A stretch of DNA of 64,000 bases from NCBI RefSeq assembly GCF_000374865.1, contig NZ_KB895462.1, forward strand, positions 62,001-126,000, given 5' to 3'. This DNA is from Arthrobacter sp. 135MFCol5.1 (GTDB taxonomy: Bacteria > Actinomycetota > Actinomycetes > Actinomycetales > Micrococcaceae). The notes beneath the pieces were generated by a model, which was given only the letters and a program-made list of their open reading frames with translations, did no database searches and was not told the origin of the DNA. Position 1 is the stretch's first letter. Each line of letters starts with the position of its first letter. The translations under genes were made by a program, and so were the position numbers. Positions 16,153 through 24,873 of the stretch are shown piece by piece.

Positions 16153-17562
16153 ATGTCATCCCCCGATACCACCACGGTGCCCGGTTCGCACCAGCCGGTG
16201 AACTCCCGCGGCCGCGTCATCGTGGCGAGCCTGATCGGCACCACCGTGGAGTTCTACGACTTCTACGTCTACGCCACTGCCGCCGTGCTCGTCTTCCCGA
16301 AGCTCTTCTTCCCGGGCCAGAACGAGACCACCCAGCTGCTGAGCTCCTTCGCCGTCTTTGGCGTGGCGTTCGTCGCACGTCCACTTGGCTCCATCGTGTT
16401 CGGCCACTTCGGTGACAAGTTTGGCCGCAAGGGAACCCTTGTGGCGTCATTGCTCACCATGGGCATTGCGACCTTCCTGATCGGTTGCCTCCCCACCGCC
16501 CTGGTACCGGGCTGGGAATTCTGGGCACCGGCCCTGCTCGTCATCATGCGCTTTGCCCAAGGCCTGGCCCTGGGCGGCGAATGGAGCGGCGCGGCCCTGC
16601 TGGCCACGGAAAACGCGCCCGCCAACAAGCGCGCCATCTACGGCACCTTCCCGCAACTGGGCGCCCCCATTGGCTTCATCATCGCCAACGTCATCTTCCT
16701 CGTGGCCAGCTACACGCTCTCGCCGGAGGCCTTCGCGGCCTGGGGCTGGCGCGTACCGTTCCTGCTCAGCGCCGTCATGGTCATCCTGGGCCTGTACGTC
16801 CGGCTCAAGCTGATCGAAACCCCCGCCTTTACCAAGGTGGTGCAATCCAACGAAGTGGCGAAACTTCCGCTGGGCCGCGTCTTCAAGACCAGCTGGCGCC
16901 AGCTGATCCTGGGCACCTTCATCATGCTGGCCACCTACGTGCTCTTCTACCTGATGACCACGTTCACCCTCACCTACGGCACCAAGCCCACGCTGGCCGG
17001 TGCGCAGGCGGCCGCCGAAAAGGCAGGAAAGCCCATGACGGAGGCGGCCGCTGCCGCGTTCGTCCCCGGCCTGGGCTACACCCGCAACGACTTCCTCTGG
17101 ATGCTGATCGCCGGCGTCGTCTTCTTCGGCATCTTCACCCTGGTCTCCGGCCCGCTCGCCGAGAAGTACGGCCGCCGCAAGATGCTGATGGCCGTCACCG
17201 CCGGCATCTTCGTGTTCGGCCTGCTGTTCGTCCCGCTGTTCAGCGGCGGGTTCGTGGGCACCATGGGCCTGCTGATCCTTGGTTTCTCCCTGATGGGCCT
17301 GACCTTCGGGCCCATGGGGGCGCTGCTGCCGGAACTGTTCCCCACAAACGTCCGCTACACCGGCTCTGCCATCAGCTACAACTTCTCCAGCATCCTGGGC
17401 GCAGCCGTGGCGCCGTTCATCGCCGTCGCGCTGTGGGAAGCGGCCAAGGGCAGCCCCGTCCTGGTGGGCCTGTACCTGACGTCCATGGCCGTGCTGACAC
17501 TGATCGCGCTGTTCCTCACGCGCGAAACCCGCGACCTTGACTACGAGAACAACGTGGCCTGA
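16153..17562 (+). CDS. MFS transporter, metabolite:H+ symporter (MHS) family
   Basis: 469 residues with about 12 membrane helices. The opening GTTVEFYDFYVYATAAVLVFP and the loop GHFGDKFGRKGTL are typical of the MHS branch (ShiA, ProP, KgtP relatives). A loop of about 45 residues around KPTLAGAQAAAEKAGKP separates helices 7 and 8. It likely brings in a small organic acid, osmolyte or shikimate-type compound with protons; the substrate cannot be read from sequence. The ATG at 16153 has no clear ribosome-binding site. The palindrome GAAAGCGCTT (16139-16148) lies immediately upstream, resembling a LacI-family half-operator. It is divergent from narK but not obviously part of nitrogen metabolism. 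Confidence 0.85.
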   Translation: MSSPDTTTVPGSHQPVNSRGRVIVASLIGTTVEFYDFYVYATAAVLVFPKLFFPGQNETTQLLSSFAVFGVAFVARPLGSIVFGHFGDKFGRKGTLVASLLTMGIATFLIGCLPTALVPGWEFWAPALLVIMRFAQGLALGGEWSGAALLATENAPANKRAIYGTFPQLGAPIGFIIANVIFLVASYTLSPEAFAAWGWRVPFLLSAVMVILGLYVRLKLIETPAFTKVVQSNEVAKLPLGRVFKTSWRQLILGTFIMLATYVLFYLMTTFTLTYGTKPTLAGAQAAAEKAGKPMTEAAAAAFVPGLGYTRNDFLWMLIAGVVFFGIFTLVSGPLAEKYGRRKMLMAVTAGIFVFGLLFVPLFSGGFVGTMGLLILGFSLMGLTFGPMGALLPELFPTNVRYTGSAISYNFSSILGAAVAPFIAVALWEAAKGSPVLVGLYLTSMAVLTLIALFLTRETRDLDYENNVA

Positions 17563-17578
17563 TTTCTCCAACGCCACG

Positions 17579-17611
17579 ATGCCCGGCGCGGCCATCCGGC
17601 CCGCCGGGCAT
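17579..17611. terminator. Bidirectional terminator between the MHS transporter and amidotransferase genes
   Basis: ATGCCCGGCG and its exact complement flank 13 bases that also contain a GGCC pair. It lies between two convergent genes. Confidence 0.7.
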
Positions 17612-17619
17612 TGTCATGC

Positions 17620-18351
17620 TCAGCGGGCGTAGCGTGCCACGAAGTTCTTCAGGACGGTCATGGGCTCGGTCACGGTGGACCGGCGTGCCGCCGCCATCAG
17701 TTCCCCGGCGGATTCCGGCGCGAAGTACCCGGCGTGCCGGTAGATGTCGATCCGGGTCACCAGCCCCTCCGCGTCCAGTTCGGGATGGAACTGGGTGGCG
17801 TAGAGGTTGGTCTTGACCCGGAACATGTGGACCGGGCAGGTGGCGGAGCGCGCCAGCAGCACCGCGTGCGGTGGCAGGGAACTGACCGCTTCCTTATGGC
17901 CGGTCAGGGCCTTGAAGGTCCGGGGCAGGCCGTGGAGGAGAGGATCTTGCATTCCCGCCTCCGTCAGCTCGATTTCTACGGCGCCCAGCGGCTCGCCGTA
18001 GGTCCGGTCGATCACCGCGCCCTGGTGTGTGCCCAGGGTTCCCACCCCGTAGCAGGCACCCAGGAACGGAAAGTCGAGCGACACGAGCTGGTCCAGGAGG
18101 CCCGAAAGTTCCCGTTCCACCCGGTGCTGCACCGCGCTCTTGTTCCCGGGCGGATCGCTGGAGGTGAACGGGCTGCCGCCGACGATCACCCCGGAGTACC
18201 GCGAAAGGTCCAGTGCGGGCAGCGGTGCGGCCTCCAGCCGGACCCGGTGAAGTTCGCGCTCTTCCAGTCCGCCGTACCGCAGGTAGGCCGCATATTCGTC
18301 GTCGGCGGCGGCATCCTCGGCCCGGGATGCGAGAAGCAGGAAAGGCAGCAT
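17620..18351 (-). CDS. Class I glutamine amidotransferase (GMP-synthase-like)
   Basis: 243 residues. The triad is visible: nucleophile Cys100 in LGACYGVG, His189 and Glu191 in QFHPE, so ammonia release from a glutamine or gamma-glutamyl substrate is plausible. There is no fused synthetase domain, which separates it from full-length GuaA. Stand-alone proteins of this kind include gamma-glutamyl hydrolases and GMP-synthase-like proteins of unknown partner. The ATG at 18351 has a poor ribosome-binding site. It follows the NTF2-like gene across a hairpin, so it may be its own unit. Confidence 0.8.
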   Translation of the reverse strand: MLPFLLLASRAEDAAADDEYAAYLRYGGLEERELHRVRLEAAPLPALDLSRYSGVIVGGSPFTSSDPPGNKSAVQHRVERELSGLLDQLVSLDFPFLGACYGVGTLGTHQGAVIDRTYGEPLGAVEIELTEAGMQDPLLHGLPRTFKALTGHKEAVSSLPPHAVLLARSATCPVHMFRVKTNLYATQFHPELDAEGLVTRIDIYRHAGYFAPESAGELMAAARRSTVTEPMTVLKNFVARYAR

Positions 18352-18386
18352 CTGCTAAGTCTGCCTGCTGGCGGCGCGCCCTGCCA

Positions 18387-18419
18387 GCACCCGGACCGTC
18401 CCGACGGCGAACCGGGTGC
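18387..18419 (-). terminator. Hairpin downstream of the NTF2-like gene
   Basis: GCACCCGG and its complement CCGGGTGC flank 17 bases, just after the stop of the NTF2-like gene. Probably a factor-independent terminator without T-run. Confidence 0.45.
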
Positions 18420-18428
18420 GGCGGCAGG

Positions 18429-18866
18429 TCAGGCGGCGGGCTGGGTCAGGGAGCGCCGGGACTGGGGCCGGGCGGCGGGGTCCGCGTGCCGGTGCACCAG
18501 CTTCCAGTAGCCTTCCTCGCGGCGGAAGATGCTGGTGACGCGCAGGGCAAATTCCTCCGTGGCGGACGCGGCGTCCAGCCGCGCCCGGAAGTGCTCGGTT
18601 TCCACCAGGTAGGCGGTGTCACGGGCGGTGTAGGAGGTGACGGTGTCGAAGCCCAGCATTTCGCCGTCGCGGAACTGCCGGGCCGCCTGGTCAAGGCGGG
18701 CCTCCACCTGGGCCCAGCCGCGGGCGATGCCGCCGAAAGGGTTGGCCAGGGTGACATCGTCCTGCCGGGAGTACAGGTCCTTGATCGGGGCCGGGTTGCC
18801 CCGGGTGATTTCGGGAACCGCCTGGTGGTAGCGGTCCACTTCTTCCTGGAAGCTTGGTGCGAGCAT
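18429..18866 (-). CDS. NTF2-like / SnoaL-type small protein
   Basis: 145 residues with the cone-shaped NTF2-fold signature of DUF4440/SnoaL-like proteins: an N-terminal helix pair (DRYHQAVPEI), a DDVTLANPFGG strand, and a C-terminal VTSIFRREEGYWKLVHRHAD strand. Members act as small-molecule isomerases, cyclases or binding proteins; no catalytic residue can be assigned. It ends a minus-strand run 17 bases after the carboxylase alpha-chain stop, so it may be co-transcribed with that gene. Confidence 0.7.
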   Translation of the reverse strand: MLAPSFQEEVDRYHQAVPEITRGNPAPIKDLYSRQDDVTLANPFGGIARGWAQVEARLDQAARQFRDGEMLGFDTVTSYTARDTAYLVETEHFRARLDAASATEEFALRVTSIFRREEGYWKLVHRHADPAARPQSRRSLTQPAA

Positions 18867-18883
18867 GTCCGGCGCAGCGCTTT

Positions 18884-20704
18884 CTAGTCTTCGATCGTGG
18901 CGATGATCGCGCCGGCGGACACAGTTTCGCCCGCCGTTGCCGTCAGTCCCGTGATGGTGCCGGAACGGTGCGCCGTCAGCGGCTGTTCCATCTTCATGGC
19001 CTCCAGGACCACCACCAGGTCGCCCTCGGATACCACGTCACCGTGCGAAACGGCGACCTTCACGATGGTTCCCTGCATTGGGGAAGTGAGGGCATTGCCC
19101 GTGGCTGCGGCGGGACCTGCTGATCGTGAGCGCTTCTTGGACTTGCCGGACTTGCCGGGCTTGCCGGCGGCTGCGGCGGTGCCGGGGACGCCGAGGGATG
19201 CGGGGAGCACCACTTCCAGGCGCTTGCCGCCCACCTCGACGACGACGCGCTGGCGTTCGCCGGCCTCCGACTCTTCTTCCGCGGTGCCGCTGGGTGTCCA
19301 GGCGGGGATGTCGTTGACGAAGGCGGTCTCGATCCAGCGGGTGTGGACCTTGAACGGGCCCTCCGCGGGGGCGAAGTCGGGGTTGCTGACCACGGCGAGA
19401 TCAAACGGGATGACGGTGGGAATGCCCTCGACCACCATTTCCTCCAGGGCACGCCGGGAGCGCTGCAGTGCCTGGGTGCGGGTGGCGCCGGTGACGATTA
19501 GCTTGGAGAGCATCGAATCGAAGTTGCCGCTGATGACATCGCCCTGCTCCACGCCGGAATCGATCCGCACGCCGGGCCCGGTGGGGTTCTTGAGGGCACT
19601 GATGGTGCCGGGGGAGGGCAGGAAGTTGCGGCCCGGGTCCTCGCCGGTGATGCGGAATTCAAAGGAGTGGCCGCGGACCTCGGGGTCGCCGTAGCCGAGT
19701 TCCTCGCCGCGGGCCAGCCGGAACTGTTCGCGGACCAGGTCGATTCCGGTGACTTCCTCGGAGACGCAGTGCTCCACCTGGAGGCGGGTGTTGACCTCAA
19801 GGAAGGAAATGGTGCCGTCCTGGCCCACCAGGAACTCGCAGGTCCCCGCGCCCAGGTAACCGGCTTCCTTCAGGATGGCCTTGGAGGATTCGTAGAGCCG
19901 CTGGTTCTGTTCCGGGGTGAGGAACGGGGCGGGCGCCTCTTCGACCAGTTTCTGGTTGCGGCGCTGCAGGGAGCAGTCGCGGGTCGAGACCACCACAACG
20001 TTGCCGTGTGCGTCGGCGAGGCATTGGGTCTCCACGTGCCGGGGAGCGTCCAGGAAGCGCTCGATGAAGCACTCGCCGCGGCCGAAGGCGGCGGTGGCTT
20101 CGCGGACGGCGGACTCGAAGAGTTCGGGGATTTCCTCGCGGGTGCGGGCCACCTTGATGCCGCGTCCACCGCCGCCGAAAGCCGCCTTGATGGCCACGGG
20201 CAGGCCGAACTTGTCCACGAATTCCAGGATTTCCTCGGCGGATTCCACGGGGTCGGCGGTGCCGGGGACCTGCGGGGCGCCGACCTTCTCGGCGATGTGG
20301 CGGGCCTGGACCTTGTCGCCCAGGGCGGAGATGGCCTCGGGGGAGGGGCCGATCCAGGTGATGCCGGCGGCGATGACCTTGGCGGCGAAGTCGGCGTTCT
20401 CGGCCAGGAACCCATAGCCGGGGTGGATGGCGTCGGCGCCGGACTGGCGGGCGGCGTCAAGAATCTTGTCCATCACCAGGTACGACTCGGCGGCCGTGGT
20501 GCCACCCAGGGCATAGGCCTCGTCGGCGAGTTTGACGTGCAGGGCGTCCCGGTCGGGGTCGGCGTAGACGGCCACCGAGGCGATGCCTTCGTCCCGGGCC
20601 GCACGGATGATGCGGACGGCGATTTCCCCGCGGTTGGCGATCAGCACCTTGGTGAGGGTCGTCGACTGCGTGGGACCTGCGGACTGCTCCAAATTTGCTG
20701 ACAA
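18884..20704 (-). CDS. Acyl-CoA carboxylase alpha chain: biotin carboxylase plus biotin carrier
   Basis: 606 residues. An N-terminal ATP-grasp biotin carboxylase ([34 protein letters not shown]) is joined by a Lys/Pro/Ala linker to a biotin carrier domain with the EAMKMEQP motif, biotinylated Lys571. It carboxylates biotin for acetyl- or propionyl-CoA carboxylation. The start is a TTG at 20704 with GGAG 5 bases upstream; no in-frame ATG fits better. The beta and epsilon chains lie 9 kb away at 29-31 kb, and biotin ligase at 32 kb. Its upstream region has a 17-bp palindrome nearly identical to one before the beta-chain gene, implying shared control. Confidence 0.95.
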   Translation of the reverse strand: MSANLEQSAGPTQSTTLTKVLIANRGEIAVRIIRAARDEGIASVAVYADPDRDALHVKLADEAYALGGTTAAESYLVMDKILDAARQSGADAIHPGYGFLAENADFAAKVIAAGITWIGPSPEAISALGDKVQARHIAEKVGAPQVPGTADPVESAEEILEFVDKFGLPVAIKAAFGGGGRGIKVARTREEIPELFESAVREATAAFGRGECFIERFLDAPRHVETQCLADAHGNVVVVSTRDCSLQRRNQKLVEEAPAPFLTPEQNQRLYESSKAILKEAGYLGAGTCEFLVGQDGTISFLEVNTRLQVEHCVSEEVTGIDLVREQFRLARGEELGYGDPEVRGHSFEFRITGEDPGRNFLPSPGTISALKNPTGPGVRIDSGVEQGDVISGNFDSMLSKLIVTGATRTQALQRSRRALEEMVVEGIPTVIPFDLAVVSNPDFAPAEGPFKVHTRWIETAFVNDIPAWTPSGTAEEESEAGERQRVVVEVGGKRLEVVLPASLGVPGTAAAAGKPGKSGKSKKRSRSAGPAAATGNALTSPMQGTIVKVAVSHGDVVSEGDLVVVLEAMKMEQPLTAHRSGTITGLTATAGETVSAGAIIATIED

Positions 20705-20795
20705 GGCGTCTCCTTCTTTCCTTCAGGGAGCCTAGCGCGGTTTTGAGGGTTCCGCCGATATTACTTGCGGAATCCGCGTGTAAACCAGGCTTCCT

Positions 20796-20812
20796 TTGTA
20801 GGGAAGCTACAA
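20796..20812. promoter_or_regulatory. 17-bp palindrome upstream of the carboxylase alpha-chain gene
   Basis: TTGTAGGGAAGCTACAA: 6-bp arms around 5 bases, 92-108 bases before the TTG start at 20704. It differs at only two positions from the sequence at 31004-31020 before the beta-chain gene. Likely a common operator. Confidence 0.6.
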
Positions 20813-20833
20813 GGCGTCCCGAAAATGGAGGAC

Positions 20834-21478
20834 TTACCGCGCGGGCCAGAGATCCGTGATGCGCACATTGGCGGCGGCCAGGAGGCCACGGAGGGTGGAG
20901 ACGGACAGGCCGACGACGGCGTGCGGGTCGCCGTCGACCTTCCGGATGAAGGCCCCACCCAGGCCGTCGATGGTGAACGAACCGGCGCAGTGCAGCGGCT
21001 CGCCGGTGGCGATGTAGGCGTCGATTTCCGCCGGCTCCATGTCCATGAAGGTGACCTCGGCAGAGGCGACCGCCCCGAGCGTGGCGCCCGAACCGCGGCC
21101 GCCCGGGCCGTCGTCGTCCGTGTCCCTGCAGTCCACCAGCCAGTGTCCCGTGTGCAGCACCCCCGCGCTGCCGCTCATCCGGAGCATCCGGTCCCGGGCG
21201 ACGTCGGCCGTGTAGGGCTTGCCGTGCGCCTCGCCGTCGAACTCGAAGACCGAATCGCAGCCCAGTACCAGGGCACCCTCCGCTTCCGGCAGGGACGCCA
21301 CGGCCTCGGCCTTGGCCCTGGCGAGCAGCAGCGCGGTGTCATGCGGGTCGGTGACGCCGTACCGCTCCTGGACGGCTTCCTCGTCGACGTCGGACACCAG
21401 GACCGTGTGCCGGATGCCGGCCTCGGCCAGGAGCTTGGTGCGGGCGGGGGACTGGGACGCGAGAATCAGGTGGTGCAC
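20834..21478 (-). CDS. maf: Maf-family nucleotide pyrophosphatase
   Basis: 214 residues. The N-terminal LILASQSPARTKLLAEAG is the Maf phosphate-binding signature, followed by VSDVDEE and the LGCDSVFEFDG metal-binding motif. It hydrolyses non-canonical or methylated nucleoside triphosphates. The GTG start at 21478 lies 9 bases after the MMPL gene stop, and TAGGCT plus six bases precede it, suggesting an independent leaderless transcript that starts inside the MMPL stop region. Confidence 0.93.
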   Translation of the reverse strand: MHHLILASQSPARTKLLAEAGIRHTVLVSDVDEEAVQERYGVTDPHDTALLLARAKAEAVASLPEAEGALVLGCDSVFEFDGEAHGKPYTADVARDRMLRMSGSAGVLHTGHWLVDCRDTDDDGPGGRGSGATLGAVASAEVTFMDMEPAEIDAYIATGEPLHCAGSFTIDGLGGAFIRKVDGDPHAVVGLSVSTLRGLLAAANVRITDLWPAR

Positions 21479-21484
21479 GGTTCC

Positions 21485-21490
21485 AGCCTA
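21485..21490 (-). promoter_or_regulatory. -10 box placed for leaderless transcription of maf
   Basis: TAGGCT on the minus strand ends 6 bases before the GTG at 21478 and overlaps the stop codon of the upstream MMPL gene. Confidence 0.45.
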
Positions 21491-24010
21491 GTGGACCAGT
21501 TCGCCCGGGGTGGGGGCGGCCTGCCCGCGGTTGAGCTTGGCCCCTTCGACGTCCACGTCCGGCAGGATCCGGTCCAGCCAGCGCGGCAGCCACCAGGACT
21601 TGGCGCCCAGCAGGTACATCACGGCCGGGACAATGGTCATGCGGACCACGAAGGCGTCGAACAGGACGCCGAAGGCCATGGCAAAGCCCAGCGGCCGGAC
21701 CATGGTGAGGTGGCTGAAGATGAAGCCGGAGAACACGCTGACCATGATGATCGCGGCGGCCGTCACCACGGCGGCTGCGTGCCGGAAGCCCACCCGGACA
21801 GCTTCCTTGGCCTCGGAGCCGTGCATGTACGCCTCACGCATCCCGGAGGCGATGAACACTTGGTAGTCCATGGCCAGACCGAACAACACGCCGATCAGGA
21901 TGATGGGCAGGAAGCTGAGCACGGCTCCCGGGTTGGCGACGTCGAACACGCCACCCAGCCAGCCCCACTGGTACACCGCCACCACCGCGCCGAAGGCCGC
22001 GGACAGGGACAGCAGGAAGCCGCCGGTGGCCAGCAGCGGGACAACGATGGAGCGGAAGACCAGCAACAGCAGGATCAGGGAAAGCCCGACGACGATCGCC
22101 AGGTAGGGCGGCAGGGCGGCGCCGAGCTTGGTGGAGACATCCACGTTGCCGGCCGTCTGCCCGGTCAGGCCCATGGCCACGCCGTAGTCCGACTGGATTT
22201 CGCCGTTGAGTCCGCGCAGTTCGGCGACCACTTTGACGGTGCTCGCGCTGGCGGGGCCTTCCTTGGGGATGACCTGGAACACGGCGGTCCGGCGGTCATC
22301 GCTGAGGGCTACCGGCACGGCGGCCACCACGTTGTCAACGGCGCGGAGCTTGTCCGCGATGTCGTACTGCAGCTTCTGTGCTTGGGCCGCGTCGAGGTTC
22401 GCCGGGAATTCGCCCACCGCCACGATCGGACCTGTCACGCCCTCGCCGAAGCTGCGCGCCGTCAGGTCGTAGGCCTGGTAGGCCTCCGAGTCGACGGGCT
22501 CGGAGCCGCCGTCCGGCAGGGCCAGTTGCAGTTGGGTTGCCGGCAGCGCCAGGGTGCCGAGTACCAGGACGCCGGCCACCAGTGCCACCCACGGGTGCCG
22601 GGTGACGAGTCCGCCCCAGCCGCGGGTGCTGCGCTGGCGGTCGGTGGCGAGGTCCGCGGCTTCATGGCCCGGCTCGGCGTTGTGCGCCTCGGCCTTGGCC
22701 CACGCCCGCCGGGAGATGATGCGGCGGCCGATCAGGGACAGCATGGCGGGGGTCAGCGTGATGGCCACGAGCACGGCCACGGCTACGGTCCCTGCTGCGG
22801 CAAGGCCCATGACGGTGAGGAACGGCAGCCCGGGGACCACCAGGGCGGCCAGGGCGATGATCACGGTGAGGCCGGCGAAGACCACCGCGTTGCCCGAGGT
22901 GCCGTTGGCCCGGGCCACCGATTCCTCGGCGTCCATCCCGGCGAGGAGCTGGGTCCGGTGCCGATTGACGATGAACAGCGAGTAGTCGATGCCGACGGCG
23001 AGGCCGAGCATGAGGGCCAGCATGGGGGAGATGGAGCTCATGTCGAACAGGCCGGAGAGTGCGAAGGTGATGCCGACGCCAACTCCGACGCCGATGATGG
23101 CCATCAGCAGCGGGAGGCCGGCGGCGATCAGGGTACCCAGCATGAGGATCAGGACCAGCGCGGCGACGGCGATGCCCACGATCTCCGCCGTGCCGAACAG
23201 GGCCGAGATGTCCTCCGTAATCTCCTTGCTGGCCAGTGCCGTGACGCCGGCTGAGGACGTTTCATGGGCGATGTCCTGGACCTGTTTCCGGACCGCCGGG
23301 GAGAGCCCGTTGATGGAGGTGTTGAACTGGACCTGGGCGACGGCGGCCTGGTTGTCCTCCGAGACAAAGCGGATGGCGGAGGCCGCCTGGGCCTGGCGTT
23401 TGCCGAGCTCCAGCTTGGCCTTGCTGGCCTCCAGGTCCCGGGTTCCGGCGTCGAGCTTGGCCTGGCCTGCTGCCAGTGCCGCCTTCTGCTGGCCCAGTTG
23501 CGCGTCGATCACCGCAGCCGGTGCCCCTGCGGCCGTGAGCTGCTGCTCGGCCGCGGCCAGCTGGGCCTTGCCTGCCTCCAGCTGTGCCCGTGAGGAGTCC
23601 AGCTGGGCCTGGCCGGCGGCCAATTGCTGTTCACCGTCGGTGATCGCCTTGGCTGCCTGGTCCACCTGGGCCTGGGTGGCGAACGGGTCAACCGTGCCGC
23701 GGACCTCGGGCAGGGCCTGGAGCTTCTTCAGCGCGTCCGTGACGGCTGCGCGGCCCTGGTCCGTGAACCCGCCGGGCGGGGCTTCGAATACGATCGTGGC
23801 GCTGCCGCCGGAAGCCGACGGCAGGTCCTGCTTGAGCTTGTCAGCGATCCGCTGGGTCTCTGTGCCCGGGATCTGGAAGTTGTTGGACAAGGTGCCGTGG
23901 AACGCTGCGGCCGAGCCGCCAACGGCCACCAGCACGGCGAGCCACAAGGAGATGACAAGCCAGCGCCGGCGGTAGGAGAACTTGCCAAGGCGGTAGAGGA
24001 GGAGTGCCAT
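21488..24010 (-). CDS. MMPL/RND-family exporter with a coiled-coil insert
   Basis: 840 residues. Two repeats of the MMPL topology are seen: helix 1 at ~17-37, a large external loop, then a bundle of helices (GIDYSLFIVNRHR motif in repeat 1; GLAMDYQVFIASGMREAYMHG in repeat 2). Unusually, residues ~118-208 of the first external loop form a Gln/Ala/Leu-rich heptad stretch (QQLAAGQAQLDSSRAQLEAG and similar), predicted to be coiled coil. It likely exports lipids or hydrophobic toxins by proton motive force. I chose the ATG at 24010, since upstream starts would overlap tetR and the mature MMPL N-terminus begins MALLLYRLGKF. It lies 16 bases after the tetR stop, so TetR probably controls it. Confidence 0.88.
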   Translation of the reverse strand: MALLLYRLGKFSYRRRWLVISLWLAVLVAVGGSAAAFHGTLSNNFQIPGTETQRIADKLKQDLPSASGGSATIVFEAPPGGFTDQGRAAVTDALKKLQALPEVRGTVDPFATQAQVDQAAKAITDGEQQLAAGQAQLDSSRAQLEAGKAQLAAAEQQLTAAGAPAAVIDAQLGQQKAALAAGQAKLDAGTRDLEASKAKLELGKRQAQAASAIRFVSEDNQAAVAQVQFNTSINGLSPAVRKQVQDIAHETSSAGVTALASKEITEDISALFGTAEIVGIAVAALVLILMLGTLIAAGLPLLMAIIGVGVGVGITFALSGLFDMSSISPMLALMLGLAVGIDYSLFIVNRHRTQLLAGMDAEESVARANGTSGNAVVFAGLTVIIALAALVVPGLPFLTVMGLAAAGTVAVAVLVAITLTPAMLSLIGRRIISRRAWAKAEAHNAEPGHEAADLATDRQRSTRGWGGLVTRHPWVALVAGVLVLGTLALPATQLQLALPDGGSEPVDSEAYQAYDLTARSFGEGVTGPIVAVGEFPANLDAAQAQKLQYDIADKLRAVDNVVAAVPVALSDDRRTAVFQVIPKEGPASASTVKVVAELRGLNGEIQSDYGVAMGLTGQTAGNVDVSTKLGAALPPYLAIVVGLSLILLLLVFRSIVVPLLATGGFLLSLSAAFGAVVAVYQWGWLGGVFDVANPGAVLSFLPIILIGVLFGLAMDYQVFIASGMREAYMHGSEAKEAVRVGFRHAAAVVTAAAIIMVSVFSGFIFSHLTMVRPLGFAMAFGVLFDAFVVRMTIVPAVMYLLGAKSWWLPRWLDRILPDVDVEGAKLNRGQAAPTPGELVH

Positions 24011-24026
24011 GCGGGAACCGATCTGA

Positions 24027-24698
24027 TCAGGAGGAGCGGACAGCGGAAGGTGAAGCAGGGGGAGCGAAGCCTGTGCCCAGCAGGGCAATCGAATCAATTA
24101 ACAGTTGGCGCAGCTCGGTCAGGGACCCTGTCGTGAGGTCGGGGCCGCGCCGGCTGAACCAGACCTCCATGGCAGCTTTGCCGCAGGAGATGATGGAGCC
24201 GGCCAAGGCATGGACATAGAGTTCGTCCTGCCCGCCCGGGGTGCCGGCGAGGCGCTCGCGGGCGACGGCGAAGACCTGCGCCCGGCAGTGGTCCCATGCC
24301 TCCAGTTCGGAGTGGGCCATCAGGGAGCTTTGCTGGGTCAGGGTAAACAGTTCCGCCAGTGGAGCGACGGCCTCGGGATCGGCCAGGGCCGACAGGGCTG
24401 CCTGGGCCGATTCGAGCATGGGCTCCTCTGCCGGGCGGAGCCGGAACTGTTGGATGGCAGTGTCCAGGAAGCCGTGCACGATGGACGCCAGCGCGGCGTC
24501 GGTGCTGCTGAAGTAGTTGAAGAAGGTGCGGCGCGAGATCCCGGCGGCGTCGGCAATATCCTCCACTGTGAAGTTTCCCGGACCTTTTGTGCGCAGCAGT
24601 TCCAGGGCGGCGTCCGTGATGGCCTGCCTGGTGGCTGCCTTGTTCAGTTCCCGCCGTGATGGGGGTGCCTGCTGGTCGTGGGGGGAGGTGTTTGGCAC
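24027..24698 (-). CDS. TetR-family regulator, likely controls the MMPL exporter
   Basis: 223 residues. The N-terminal helix-turn-helix reads FTVEDIADAAGISRRTFFNYF, a strong TetR signature; the rest is a ligand-binding helical domain. It is followed directly by the MMPL gene. The start is GTG at 24698, with TAGTGT plus six bases before it (leaderless). A palindrome GTGCA-ACTT-TGCAC sits right upstream of that -10 box, the expected position for autorepression. The opposite gene, a secreted protein, shares this intergenic region. Confidence 0.92.
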   Translation of the reverse strand: MPNTSPHDQQAPPSRRELNKAATRQAITDAALELLRTKGPGNFTVEDIADAAGISRRTFFNYFSSTDAALASIVHGFLDTAIQQFRLRPAEEPMLESAQAALSALADPEAVAPLAELFTLTQQSSLMAHSELEAWDHCRAQVFAVARERLAGTPGGQDELYVHALAGSIISCGKAAMEVWFSRRGPDLTTGSLTELRQLLIDSIALLGTGFAPPASPSAVRSS

Positions 24699-24704
24699 AG
24701 GATT

Positions 24705-24710
24705 ACACTA
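24705..24710 (-). promoter_or_regulatory. -10 box placed for leaderless transcription of tetR
   Basis: TAGTGT on the minus strand ends 6 bases before the GTG at 24698. Confidence 0.5.
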
Positions 24711-24711
24711 C

Positions 24712-24725
24712 GTGCAACTTTGCAC
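24712..24725. promoter_or_regulatory. Probable TetR operator
   Basis: GTGCAACTTTGCAC has perfect 5-bp arms around ACTT and lies next to the tetR -10 box. Another TGCA copy follows at 24730-24733 and a CGTGCA at 24753-24758, so the full site may be larger. Position fits autorepression and control of the divergent secreted gene. Confidence 0.55.
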
Positions 24726-24805
24726 TACATGCAAGTATTTTTCACGTGCATTCACAGGAGATCGAAAGGTTCCCAACAGCCTTTCCTGAAGCTCGCGGTG
24801 GATGC

Positions 24806-24834
24806 TTGGTGTGTCTCAGTGAGAGAGGCATAAA
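24806..24834 (+). promoter_or_regulatory. Possible sigma-A promoter of the secreted protein gene
   Basis: TTGGTG (24806-24811) and CATAAA (24829-24834) are separated by 17 bases and lie about 40 bases before the ATG at 24874. Moderate match to consensus only. Confidence 0.35.
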
Positions 24835-24873
24835 CCTACAGCCGTCGCAGGACGGCGAATCAGGAGACGGAAG

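Noticed and set aside
20705-20833. A small gene between the carboxylase alpha chain and maf
   Set aside because: No frame with a start, ribosome-binding site and sensible composition; the region fits a promoter with an operator.
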